Source of the DNA: UBA10365 sp041441915
GTDB taxonomy: Bacteria; Pseudomonadota; Alphaproteobacteria; Rhodobacterales; Rhodobacteraceae
Length of the DNA: 64,000 nucleotides
Reading direction: 5' to 3'
NCBI GenBank assembly: GCA_041441915.1
Contig: JASDRS010000014.1
Coordinates: 3,916-67,915 of the forward strand
The notes beneath the pieces are model-generated. The model made no database searches, was not told where the DNA came from, and was given only the letters and a program-made list of their open reading frames with translations. A program made the position numbers and the translations under genes. This document shows positions 8,082 to 16,464 of this stretch, in pieces. Position 1 is the stretch's first letter; each line of letters begins with the position of its first letter.

Positions 8082-9527
8082 ATGAGACGTCTGCGGAATG
8101 TAAAAATTGTGGCTACTTTAGGGCCTGCATCTAGTGATGCAAAAACCATTCGAGCTTTATTTGATTCAGGCGCGGATGTTTTTCGCCTTAATATGAGTCA
8201 TGGTACTCATGATGATATGGCCGCACGCCACGCCATCATTCGCAAAATCGAACTTGATACTGGCCGCCCGATCTGTATTTTAGCCGACCTGCAGGGGCCT
8301 AAACTGCGCGTAGGTGTTTTTGCCAATAGTGAGGAAGAGCTTGTAGCAGGCGCACCTTTCCGCCTTGATCTGGACCAAACCCCTGGTGATGTGAACCGTG
8401 TTTATCTTGGTCACCCCGAAATTTTCGCCGCCCTGCGCCCTGACGCCATGCTGTTGGTGAATGACGGTAAAATTCGTCTAAAAGTTAAACACTGTGGGAA
8501 AGACCACGCAAATTGTATTGTGGCCATTGGTGGCATAATTTCAAACCGCAAAGGTGTGAATGTGCCTGATGTGATGCTGCCTCTTACTGCGCTGTCACCC
8601 AAGGACCTCAAAGACCTAGAGTTTGCGTGTGAAATTGGCGTCGATTGGATTGCACTATCTTTCGTGCAGCGCGAAGAAGATGTGACTGAAGCGCGCGAAT
8701 TAATCAAAGGTCGTGCCTTGATTATGACTAAAATCGAAAAACCGATGGCTGTTGATAATTATGATGCGATCTTGGCTGTTTCTGACGGTATCATGGTTGC
8801 GCGTGGTGATTTGGGAGTAGAGCTGCCGATTTATACCGTGCCGCCATTGCAAAAACGTATGATTCGCGCAGCGCGTGCGGTGGCAAAGCCGGTGATCGTG
8901 GCGACGCAAATGCTTGAATCCATGATCGATTCACCGATGCCCACACGGGCTGAAGTGTCTGACGTTGCTACTGCAATTTATGAGGGCGCTGACGGCGTAA
9001 TGCTGTCGGCCGAATCTGCTGCAGGCGCCTATCCAATTGAAGCGGTGACCACTATGAACAATGTGGCCATCAGCGTCGAATCTGATCCGACGTATCGGCA
9101 AGTGATCGAATCTTCGCGGTCGGTCAATCGCAAAACGGTGGCCGATGGGATCGTGGCTGCCGCGCGTGAAATTGCGGAAACTACCGATATTAAAGCAATT
9201 TGCTGTTTTACTCAGTCGGGCACGACCGCGGCTTTGGTTGCGCGCGAACGGCCCCGTGTGCCAATTTTGGCCTTGACGCCCTTGGTTAAAACAGCGCGGC
9301 GCATGGTGATGACGTGGGGCGCGCATTGTGTGGTTACTGAAGCGCATCACCAATTCATTGAAGCGGTGATTTCAGCGGCACGTGCGGCAAGGGGTTATGG
9401 GTTTACCACAGAGACTGATCAGATTGTGGTTACGGCCGGTGTGCCCTTTAACGTAGTGGGTTCGACTAATATTTTGCGTGTAGCCCACTGCGATGAAGCC
9501 TTGATAATTTCTGATTATGAAAAATAA
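8082..9527 (+). CDS. pyk: Pyruvate kinase
   Basis: 481 residues, normal length. It converts phosphoenolpyruvate and ADP to pyruvate and ATP. Signatures: KIVATLGPAS at the N-terminus, DVFRLNMSHG, the catalytic-lysine segment ALIMTKIEKPMAV, MVARGDLGVE for metal/phosphate binding, and VATQMLESMI. The C-terminal allosteric domain is present. AGAGGAA lies about eight bases before the ATG. The 134-base gap upstream holds its promoter but I cannot pick out a clear box. Confidence 0.97.
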   Translation: MRRLRNVKIVATLGPASSDAKTIRALFDSGADVFRLNMSHGTHDDMAARHAIIRKIELDTGRPICILADLQGPKLRVGVFANSEEELVAGAPFRLDLDQTPGDVNRVYLGHPEIFAALRPDAMLLVNDGKIRLKVKHCGKDHANCIVAIGGIISNRKGVNVPDVMLPLTALSPKDLKDLEFACEIGVDWIALSFVQREEDVTEARELIKGRALIMTKIEKPMAVDNYDAILAVSDGIMVARGDLGVELPIYTVPPLQKRMIRAARAVAKPVIVATQMLESMIDSPMPTRAEVSDVATAIYEGADGVMLSAESAAGAYPIEAVTTMNNVAISVESDPTYRQVIESSRSVNRKTVADGIVAAAREIAETTDIKAICCFTQSGTTAALVARERPRVPILALTPLVKTARRMVMTWGAHCVVTEAHHQFIEAVISAARAARGYGFTTETDQIVVTAGVPFNVVGSTNILRVAHCDEALIISDYEK

Positions 9528-9725
9528 CTTAGAAATTTTCCTGATCATAAATTAGAGGGACTTTATCTTGTCCGAATGGCAGAATATTTATAATTCCTTC
9601 ATATAGTGTTGGTTTTCGCTTGCCAGCGCTATCTGCCTTGCCTATACGGCAGGCTCAATTATCGCGGGACCGGCCAATGTGGCATGCCGAGTCGTGCGTT
9701 TCACCGCCCGATCAAGGAGATGGAA

Positions 9726-9926
9726 ATGCCCAAGATGAAGACAAAGTCTGCTGCTAAAAAGCGATTTAGCTTTACAGCATCAGGCAGAGTAAAAGCAGCC
9801 CCCGCTGGCAAACGCCACGGCATGATCAAACGCTCGACGAAATTTATTCGCGATGTAACAGGAACAATGATTTTGTGCGCATCAGATGAAAAAATCGTCA
9901 AGAAATACATGCCGTATAACCGGTAA
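9726..9926 (+). CDS. rpmI: 50S ribosomal protein L35
   Basis: 66 residues, beginning PKMKTKSAAKKRF and ending KKYMPYNR, both diagnostic of bL35. The frame is open further upstream to 9606. The ATG at 9726 is chosen because AAGGAGA lies just before it and the family always starts MPKMKT. rplT follows after 12 bases. The 198-base gap after pyk carries no recognisable gene; a TTG-started 12-codon frame there is probably chance. infC, the usual upstream partner in many bacteria, is absent. Confidence 0.97.
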   Translation: MPKMKTKSAAKKRFSFTASGRVKAAPAGKRHGMIKRSTKFIRDVTGTMILCASDEKIVKKYMPYNR

Positions 9927-9938
9927 GGAGAGCAGCAC

Positions 9939-10307
9939 ATGTCCCGCGTAAAATCAGGTGTTGTAACACACGCCCGCCACCGCAAAGTAATTAAAGCTGC
10001 AAAGGGCTATTATGCCGCCCGCAGCACCAACTTCCGCACGGCAACCCAAGCGGTTGATAAGGCAAACCAATACGCTACTCGTGACCGTAAAAACCGCAAG
10101 CGCAACTTCCGCGCTTTGTGGATTCAACGGATAAACGCTGCTGTGCGTTTGTTTGATCCAGCCTTTACCTATTCGCGCTTCATCAATGGATTGGCTTTAG
10201 CTGGCATTGAAGTGGATCGTAAAGTTTTAGCAGATTTGGCTGTGCATGAGCCAGAATCGTTTAACACAATTGCCGCGCAAGCTAAAGCAGCTGTGCCTGC
10301 TGCTTAA
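9939..10307 (+). CDS. rplT: 50S ribosomal protein L20
   Basis: 122 residues, starting MSRVKSGVVTHARHRKVIK with the conserved RKNRKRNFRALWIQRINAA core. L20 binds 23S rRNA early in assembly, and in many bacteria represses its own operon by binding the mRNA leader. A strong AAGGAG precedes the ATG. The rpmI-rplT transcript probably ends at the hairpin at 10331-10359. Confidence 0.97.
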   Translation: MSRVKSGVVTHARHRKVIKAAKGYYAARSTNFRTATQAVDKANQYATRDRKNRKRNFRALWIQRINAAVRLFDPAFTYSRFINGLALAGIEVDRKVLADLAVHEPESFNTIAAQAKAAVPAA

Positions 10308-10330
10308 TCGTGCGCGTTTTTGATAATTTA

Positions 10331-10359
10331 AAAACCCCGCGCTTTGCGCGGGGTTTTTC
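10331..10359 (+). terminator. Rho-independent terminator after rplT
   Basis: Perfect eight-pair stem CCCCGCGC-TTT-GCGCGGGG (10335-10353) flanked by A and T runs. It separates rplT from pheS, so pheS probably needs its own promoter in 10360-10419. Confidence 0.92.
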
Positions 10360-10419
10360 TTTGTCTCCCTTGCATTTTGGCCCGCCTCTGGGTAGCACGG
10401 TCTCAAACTGGAGACGAAA

Positions 10420-11502
10420 ATGACTGAAATGGACAGTATTCGAGGCAAATATATTACCCATATCGCTGCCGCCCAAGACGAAGCATCTTTGGAAGATGTG
10501 CGTTTGGCAGCTTTGGGAAAGAAAGGCGAGATTTCTTTAATGATGCGCGCCCTGGGCGGCATGGACCCTCAAGAACGCCAAATTACAGGCGCAAGTCTAA
10601 ACGTTTTAAAAAATGAAATTGATACCGCTTTGCGTGCGCGCAAGGCTGGGCTTGTGGATGCAGCCTTGGATGTACGGCTCAAGGAAGAATGGCTTGACGT
10701 TACTTTGCCAGCGCGCCCCTTGTGGCGCGGCTCGATCCATCCCGTCAGTCAGGTGATGGAAGAACTAACCGCGATTTTTGCCGATATGGGATTTTCTGTA
10801 TCCGAAGGCCCGCAGGTGGAATCTGATTGGTATAATTTTGATGCGCTCAACATCCCGCCAGAGCATCCGGCTCGCCAAGAACATGACACATTTTTCATAA
10901 ATCGTGCTAAGGGCGACGATCGCCCGCCCCATGTTCTGCGCACACACACCAGTCCTGTACAAATTCGTGCGATGGTGGATCGTGGCGCGCCCATTCGCGT
11001 GATTGCGCCGGGCCGCGTTTACCGTATGGATATGGACCAAACCCATACGCCGATGTTTCACCAGGTCGAAGGCCTGGCGATTGGCCGGGATATTTCAATG
11101 GCCAATTTGAAATGGGTTTTAGAGGAATTTTGCCGTGCCTTTTTTGAGATTGATCAGGTCGAATTGCGTTTTCGAGCAAGTCATTTTCCCTTCACCGAAC
11201 CTTCGGCTGAAGTTGATATTCGCTATTCCAATGTCGGGGATCAGCTTAAAATTGGCCAAGGCGATAAATGGATGGAGATTTTAGGCAGCGGTATGGTGCA
11301 TCCAAAAGTGCTTGCTGCAGCGGGCGTTGATCCTAACGAATTTCAGGGCTTTGCCTTTGGCATGGGGATCGACCGCTTGGCGATGCTGAAATACGGCATT
11401 CCAGACCTGCGTGCTTTCTTTGAAAGCGATCTGCGCTGGCTTAAACACTATGGCTTTTCTGCGCTGGATATACCTGATTTGGCAGGCGGTTTAAGCCTTT
11501 AG
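10420..11502 (+). CDS. pheS: Phenylalanine-tRNA ligase alpha subunit
   Basis: 360 residues, usual length for the bacterial alpha chain. An N-terminal coiled coil is followed by the class II catalytic core: HPVSQVMEEL, LRTHTSPVQIR (motif 2 region), GRVYRMDMDQTHTPMFHQVEG, and motif 3 in GFAFGMGIDRLAMLKYGI. It activates phenylalanine as part of an alpha2-beta2 enzyme. The beta-chain gene pheT does not follow; a 412-base gap and rpsO do. GGAGA precedes the ATG. Confidence 0.97.
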   Translation: MTEMDSIRGKYITHIAAAQDEASLEDVRLAALGKKGEISLMMRALGGMDPQERQITGASLNVLKNEIDTALRARKAGLVDAALDVRLKEEWLDVTLPARPLWRGSIHPVSQVMEELTAIFADMGFSVSEGPQVESDWYNFDALNIPPEHPARQEHDTFFINRAKGDDRPPHVLRTHTSPVQIRAMVDRGAPIRVIAPGRVYRMDMDQTHTPMFHQVEGLAIGRDISMANLKWVLEEFCRAFFEIDQVELRFRASHFPFTEPSAEVDIRYSNVGDQLKIGQGDKWMEILGSGMVHPKVLAAAGVDPNEFQGFAFGMGIDRLAMLKYGIPDLRAFFESDLRWLKHYGFSALDIPDLAGGLSL

Positions 11503-11914
11503 TCACGTTGCTATAACGCGATTGTATTCAGGTCACGCTAATTAAAATTCAGGATTTGGCATGAACTATGAACAAATTGATAAAACTTAAAACAGGCTTT
11601 TTGCTTGCTAAGTTTGATCAAATACTAACCTGATCCCGCGAGAGAATTTTATCAAACAAAGCCGTTCCCTAGACTGGAAAGTTCTGGTCGTTCGAGCGCA
11701 TTGGTCTGATCACCGGGCCTTTAGATCAAACTTGAACGATCCCAAAGGGCGGCTTTGTCGCTCCAACTGTAGACGGCGTTCGTTTTAGCTTTTCTTTTCT
11801 GCGGAATTAACTTATACGCGCGCATCATCTCTGGGCATAGACCCGTGGATGACAAAGGGCCCTGCTGGACGACATCCTGGCCTGTGCCGTCACATTCAAC
11901 TTAAGGAGAATCCG
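11503..11914 (+). promoter_or_regulatory. Gene-free gap between pheS and rpsO, likely rpsO leader
   Basis: No credible gene is seen here. Most of it is AT-rich. The last 75 bases before rpsO look structured: GGATG (about 11847) can pair with CATCC (about 11875) around a GC-rich loop. Ribosomal protein S15 commonly represses its own mRNA through a leader structure, so a translational operator here is plausible but unproven. A 9-base inverted repeat (TTGATAAAA at 11577, TTTTATCAA at 11647) may be chance. Confidence 0.35.
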
Positions 11915-12184
11915 ATGTCGATTACTATAGAAGAAAAAGCCCGCTTGATCAAAGAATATGCAACCAAAGAAGGTGACACAGGTTCGCCTGAAGTTCAGGT
12001 TGCTATTTTGTCGTCGCGGATCGCGACTTTGACCGAGCATTTTAAAAGTCACAAAAAAGACAACCACTCACGTCGCGGTCTTTTGATGATGGTTGCACTG
12101 CGTCGTAAGTTGCTTGATTATGTTAAAAGCAAGAGCCAAGAGCGTTACGCGTCATTGATCGTGCGCTTGGGACTTCGTCGCTAA
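11915..12184 (+). CDS. rpsO: 30S ribosomal protein S15
   Basis: 89 residues, the standard length. Diagnostic segments are GDTGSPEVQVAILSSRI, HKKDNHSRRGLL and the ending IVRLGLRR. S15 binds 16S rRNA in the central domain early in assembly. The frame is open upstream, but AAGGAG four bases before the ATG at 11915 and the family start MSIT fix the start. rpsO followed by pnp is a widely conserved pairing. Confidence 0.97.
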   Translation: MSITIEEKARLIKEYATKEGDTGSPEVQVAILSSRIATLTEHFKSHKKDNHSRRGLLMMVALRRKLLDYVKSKSQERYASLIVRLGLRR

Positions 12185-12190
12185 ATCTTA

Positions 12191-12224
12191 GCGCGCCCAC
12201 GGGACCCCCGTAGGCGCGTTTTCT
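12191..12224 (+). terminator. Rho-independent terminator after rpsO
   Basis: CGCGCC (12192-12197) pairs with GGCGCG (12213-12218), extended by an inner ACGGG/CCCGT pairing and followed by TTTTC. It may attenuate rather than fully block read-through into pnp, as in other rpsO-pnp pairs. Confidence 0.85.
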
Positions 12225-12344
12225 TTCGGCCTCTTTGAGGCAGGGGGCCTCTTGGCTTTTGGAGGCTTTAATTTAAAAAGCTTGAGCAGCGGCTCGCAAA
12301 TAACCGGTTGGGCGGAGGGTCCCCCAACCTAGATAGGAAACGAA

Positions 12345-14471
12345 ATGTTTAAAGTAACAAAAAAATCAATTGAATGGGGCGGTGAAGCACTGACCTTGGA
12401 AACGGGAAAAGTTGCTCGTCAGGCTGATGGATCGGTGATCGCCACTTTGGGTGAAACCAGCGTGATGGCCAATGTCACATTCGCAAAATCGGCCAAGCCA
12501 GGGCAAGACTTCTTCCCGCTGACTGTGCATTATCAAGAACGCTATTATGCCGCGGGTAAAGTGCCTGGTGGCTTTTTTAAGCGTGAAGCGCGTCCATCAG
12601 AAAAAGAAACTCTGACGTCGCGCTTGATCGACCGGCCAATCCGTCCCCTGTTTGTTGATGGTTTCAAAAATGAAGTTTTATTGATCTTGACTGTGCTGTC
12701 GCATGACTTGGTCAATGAGCCTGATGTTTTGGCACTGATCGCTGCCTCTGCCGCTTTGACTATTTCTGGCGTGCCCTTCATGGGCCCCATCGGTGCGGCG
12801 CGTGTTGCCTTTACAAATGGCGAATATGTGCTCAACCCCGATGTTGACGCGATGCAAAAGCTCCGCAATAATATGGAAGAGCGCCTTGATTTGGTGATTG
12901 CGGGCACAAAAGACGCAGTGATGATGGTTGAATCTGAAGCCTATGAGCTGACCGAAGCTGAAATGCTTGGAGCAGTTAAATTTGGCCATGCTGCGATGCA
13001 GCCAGTGATCAACTTAATCATGGATTTTGCTGAAGATGCAGCTAAAGAGCCCTTTAACTTCCAGGCCCCCGACTATGCTGAGCTTTACGCTCGTGTGAAG
13101 CTAGCTGGTGAAAACCAAATGCGTGCCGCTTTCGCGTTGCGCGATAAGCAAGAACGCACAACAGCGATTTCTGTAGCTGTCGCTGCGATCAAAACTGCCA
13201 CCTCAGAAGCTGATTTGGCAGACGAGAACTTTGGTTCGGCTGTCAAAAAATTGGAAAGTTCGATTTTGCGTGGTGATATCATCAACGGCGGTGTCCGTAT
13301 TGATGGCCGAGACAATAAAACGGTGCGTCCGATCGTAAGCGAAACAGGGCTTTTGCCTCGTACACATGGCTCAGCCCTGTTTACGCGCGGCGAAACCCAA
13401 GGTCTGGTTGTGACTACATTAGGCACGGGCGAAGATGAGCAAATCACCGATGCTTTGCATGGTAACAGTCGTTCTAATTTTTTGCTGCATTATAACTTCC
13501 CACCCTATTCGGTGGGCGAAGTTGGTCGCTTTGGCCCCCCCGGACGGCGTGAGATCGGCCATGGAAAACTGGCTTGGCGTGCGCTTCAAGCCGTTTTGCC
13601 TGCAGCAACAGACTTCCCCTACACAATCCGCCTTGTGTCTGAGATTACCGAGTCAAACGGCTCGTCTTCGATGGCGTCAGTTTGCGGTGGCTCGTTGTCG
13701 ATGTTGGATGCGGGCGTTCCGCTTAAAGCCCCCGTGGCTGGCGTTGCTATGGGTTTAATTTTAGAAGAAGATGGTAAATATGCCGTTTTGACCGATATTT
13801 TGGGTGACGAAGATCACTTGGGGGATATGGACTTTAAAGTTGCTGGTACTGAGGCAGGTATCACGTCACTACAAATGGACATCAAAGTGGCAGGCATTAC
13901 GCCCGCCATTATGGAGCAAGCGCTTGCCCAAGCCAAAGATGGCCGTTTGCATATCTTGGCTGAAATGGCCAAGGCGATCAGCGCCCCACAAAGCTTTAGC
14001 GCTTATGCTCCAAAAATTGAAACCCTAACCATTCCAACCGATAAAATCCGTGAAGTGATAGGGTCGGGTGGTAAAGTGATTCGCGAAATTGTGGAAACTT
14101 CAGGCGCAAAAGTCGACATCAATGACGACGGCATGATCAAAATAGCGTCCAATGATGCAGCAGCGATTAAACGCGCCTATGACATGATTTGGTCGATCGT
14201 AGCAGAACCAGAAGAAGGCATGGTCTACACGGGCCGCGTTGTGAAACTGGTCGACTTTGGGGCTTTCGTGAACTTCTTTGGCAAACGTGACGGTCTGGTG
14301 CATGTGTCGCAAATTGCGAACACACGCCTGTCGCATCCTAATGAAGCGCTCAAAGAAGGCCAAGAAGTGAAGGTCAAACTCTTAGGCTTTGACGATCGCG
14401 GAAAAGTGCGTTTGGGCATGAAAATGGTTGATCAAGTAACTGGCCTTGAAATCGCCGAAGGTACTTCTTAA
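12345..14471 (+). CDS. pnp: Polynucleotide phosphorylase
   Basis: 708 residues, full length. Two RNase PH-like halves are joined by a helical domain, then KH (IREVIGSGGKVIREI) and S1 (GRVVKLVDFGAFVNF) RNA-binding domains. The enzyme degrades RNA 3' to 5' using phosphate and is a degradosome partner. The second RNase PH core has GSALFTRGETQ and ITESNGSSSMASVCG. The 120-base gap after rpsO may hold the usual RNase III-processed pnp leader; partial inverted repeats around GGCCTC are visible at 12229-12254. Confidence 0.97.
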   Translation: MFKVTKKSIEWGGEALTLETGKVARQADGSVIATLGETSVMANVTFAKSAKPGQDFFPLTVHYQERYYAAGKVPGGFFKREARPSEKETLTSRLIDRPIRPLFVDGFKNEVLLILTVLSHDLVNEPDVLALIAASAALTISGVPFMGPIGAARVAFTNGEYVLNPDVDAMQKLRNNMEERLDLVIAGTKDAVMMVESEAYELTEAEMLGAVKFGHAAMQPVINLIMDFAEDAAKEPFNFQAPDYAELYARVKLAGENQMRAAFALRDKQERTTAISVAVAAIKTATSEADLADENFGSAVKKLESSILRGDIINGGVRIDGRDNKTVRPIVSETGLLPRTHGSALFTRGETQGLVVTTLGTGEDEQITDALHGNSRSNFLLHYNFPPYSVGEVGRFGPPGRREIGHGKLAWRALQAVLPAATDFPYTIRLVSEITESNGSSSMASVCGGSLSMLDAGVPLKAPVAGVAMGLILEEDGKYAVLTDILGDEDHLGDMDFKVAGTEAGITSLQMDIKVAGITPAIMEQALAQAKDGRLHILAEMAKAISAPQSFSAYAPKIETLTIPTDKIREVIGSGGKVIREIVETSGAKVDINDDGMIKIASNDAAAIKRAYDMIWSIVAEPEEGMVYTGRVVKLVDFGAFVNFFGKRDGLVHVSQIANTRLSHPNEALKEGQEVKVKLLGFDDRGKVRLGMKMVDQVTGLEIAEGTS

Positions 14472-14499
14472 GAATAAGGATTGGGCCAAAAGAAAATTG

Positions 14500-14533
14500 A
14501 AAAGCCCTGCTAGAAAAAGTGGGGCTTTTGCTT
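14500..14533 (+). terminator. Terminator after pnp
   Basis: AAAAGCCC (14500-14507) and GGGCTTTT (14522-14529) form an eight-pair stem. A/T flanks on both sides let it act in both directions, so it also lies just past the stop of the peroxiredoxin remnant on the other strand. Confidence 0.85.
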
Positions 14534-14534
14534 A

Positions 14535-14819
14535 TTATTTTGGTGCTTTAGCAAAGTGCAAATATGGCAGTTTTATTTCAAGCGCGCCAAACCAGGTGTT
14601 GACCTGCACGGCGCTCAAAATCTTGGTAAAGTTGTGGCCTACGGTCATGGGGTAAGATATGATCAGATGAGTCTTTTCATCGTGCCCAATGATGAACACG
14701 GCGCAAACGGGGGTAAAATTGCGTGGATGCAAAAATTTGATAGCACAATCCCCGCTCAGTCAGTCGTGAAAGTTGATTGTTTCTGTGGTGGACCGGGGTG
14801 TAAAGCTGGGGGGAGGCAT
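14535..14819 (-). pseudogene. Remnant of a 1-Cys (Prx6-type) peroxiredoxin
   Basis: Reading the minus strand from 14819 gives SFTPRSTTETINFHD, a TGA where the family has Trp, then HPRNFTPVC (the peroxidatic-Cys motif). It jumps directly to AVFIIGHDEK, ISYPMTVGHNF and an ending like LPYLHFAKAPK. In intact Prx6 proteins (about 215 residues) these blocks are in this order but separated by about 90 and 35 residues. The remnant therefore has one in-frame stop and at least two internal deletions, with the frame kept across both. Peroxiredoxins reduce hydroperoxides; this copy cannot. An open frame on the plus strand (14556-14918) is only its shadow. Confidence 0.8.
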
Positions 14820-14964
14820 TTATTGATACGAAGTGTCATGAAGGGTATTTCTATTTATTTATTATCACCACTGAAGCATAGTTGCCGATTTTTACAGGCT
14901 CTTTATTGTCGTTCCTAACGACCTGCCCCGTGCTGGCCCTAAATCGGATTAAAGGAACTCAATA

Positions 14965-16410
14965 ATGATCGAGCGGCGTGAATTTTATATTGATGGCAAA
15001 TGGGTGGCGCCATTAGCCACCCGAGACTATGCGGTGATTGATCCGTCCACCGCTGAACCCTGTGCTATCATTAGCCTAGGTGATGCGGAGGACACCCATG
15101 CCGCTGTTGCTGCGGCCAAAGCCGCCTTTCCTGCTTGGGCAGCCACCTCGCCCAATCAGCGTTTGGCTTATGTAGAGGCGATTTTAGCGGAATATCACAA
15201 ACATGTCGAAGAAATGGCGCACGCAATCAGCCTTGAAATGGGCGCGCCCATCGATATGTCGCGCGACCATCAAGCGCCTTGCTTGCCTTGGCATGTGGAG
15301 AATTTTATCACCGCTTTCAAGCAAATACAATGGATCACACCGTTAGGCACCCACGCGCCCAACGATCGCTTGTCGTACGAGCCCATCGGCGTAGTGGGCC
15401 TAATTACACCTTGGAACTGGCCGATGAATCAAGTCACGCTTAAAGTCATTCCGGCCCTCTTAGCCGGCTGCACTTGTGTGCTGAAACCTTCGGAAGAAGC
15501 ACCACTGTCGTCTCTACTTTTTGCCCAATTTGTCAATGATGCAGGCGTGCCAGCGGGTGTTTTTAATCTGGTGAATGGTGATGGCTTTGGCGTTGGTTCA
15601 CAGCTTTCTTCCCACGATGATGTTGAAATGATCTCATTCACAGGATCAACCCGTGCCGGCAAGGCAATTTCAGCCGCGGCTGCTGGGACTTTGAAGCGGG
15701 TCTGTCTGGAATTGGGTGGCAAGGGCGCTAATTTGATTTTCGCTGATGCTGATGAAAAGGCGATTGTTCGCTCGGTTCGGTTTATGATGAACAATTCTGG
15801 TCAGTCTTGCAACGCACCTTCGCGTATGTTGGTTGAACGCTCAATCTATGACTCGGCAGTTGAACTAGCAGCAAAAACTGCCAACAGCATCGCAGTTGGG
15901 CCCGCCAACTTGACTGGTCGGCATATTGGTCCTGTTGTCAATCAGCGCCAGTTTGACCAGATACAAGCCTATATCCAAAAAGGTATAGATGAGGGCGCAA
16001 GACTTGTTGCTGGCGGTCTAGGCCGACCTGAGGGCTTAGTAAACGGTTATTATGTGAAACCCACCATCTTTGCTGATGTTAAGCCCGGAATGACTATCGA
16101 GCGCGAAGAAATTTTTGGCCCCGTGATGGCAATGATCCCATTTGAAAATGAAGCTGACGCCCTGCGCATTGCCAATGACACACCCTACGGACTGGCCAAT
16201 TATGTGCAAACAGCCGACGGTGCACGGCGTAACCGGTTGGCACGGGCTCTGCGATCGGGGATGGTGCAGATGAACATGACCTCTCGGGGGGCAGGTAGCC
16301 CCTTTGGGGGTATGAAATCATCAGGTCGTGCGCGCGAAGGAGGAATGTTTGGACTTGAAGAGTTTTTGGAGGTGAAAGCCATTTCTGGCTGGGATCCTGT
16401 GGAAGACTAG
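14965..16410 (+). CDS. NAD(P)-dependent aldehyde dehydrogenase family protein
   Basis: 481 residues. Key residues are visible: the oxyanion Asn in TPWNWPMNQ, cofactor-binding FTGSTRAGKAI, the general base in LELGGKGANLIF and the catalytic Cys in NNSGQSCNAPSR. EEIFGPV follows near the C-terminus. It should oxidise an aldehyde to the acid; the exact substrate cannot be told. AAAGGA sits nine bases before the ATG. It appears to be a single-gene unit, preceded by the decayed peroxiredoxin and convergent with the quinone oxidoreductase gene. Confidence 0.93.
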   Translation: MIERREFYIDGKWVAPLATRDYAVIDPSTAEPCAIISLGDAEDTHAAVAAAKAAFPAWAATSPNQRLAYVEAILAEYHKHVEEMAHAISLEMGAPIDMSRDHQAPCLPWHVENFITAFKQIQWITPLGTHAPNDRLSYEPIGVVGLITPWNWPMNQVTLKVIPALLAGCTCVLKPSEEAPLSSLLFAQFVNDAGVPAGVFNLVNGDGFGVGSQLSSHDDVEMISFTGSTRAGKAISAAAAGTLKRVCLELGGKGANLIFADADEKAIVRSVRFMMNNSGQSCNAPSRMLVERSIYDSAVELAAKTANSIAVGPANLTGRHIGPVVNQRQFDQIQAYIQKGIDEGARLVAGGLGRPEGLVNGYYVKPTIFADVKPGMTIEREEIFGPVMAMIPFENEADALRIANDTPYGLANYVQTADGARRNRLARALRSGMVQMNMTSRGAGSPFGGMKSSGRAREGGMFGLEEFLEVKAISGWDPVED

Positions 16411-16464
16411 AAAGTGGCGTGCATGATCGCCGCTCAGGGGGCTAAAAGCCTTGAACACATGACG

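Noticed and set aside
9569..9607. 12-codon TTG-started frame before rpmI
   Set aside because: Too short, no ribosome site, no known leader-peptide pattern.
11611..11621. TTTGATCAAA as an FNR-type site
   Set aside because: The FNR pattern needs TTGAT-N4-ATCAA; this is a compact palindrome without the spacer.
14556..14918. 120-codon open frame on the plus strand
   Set aside because: It is antisense to the peroxiredoxin remnant, whose reverse-strand translation matches a known family in order; the plus-strand product matches nothing.
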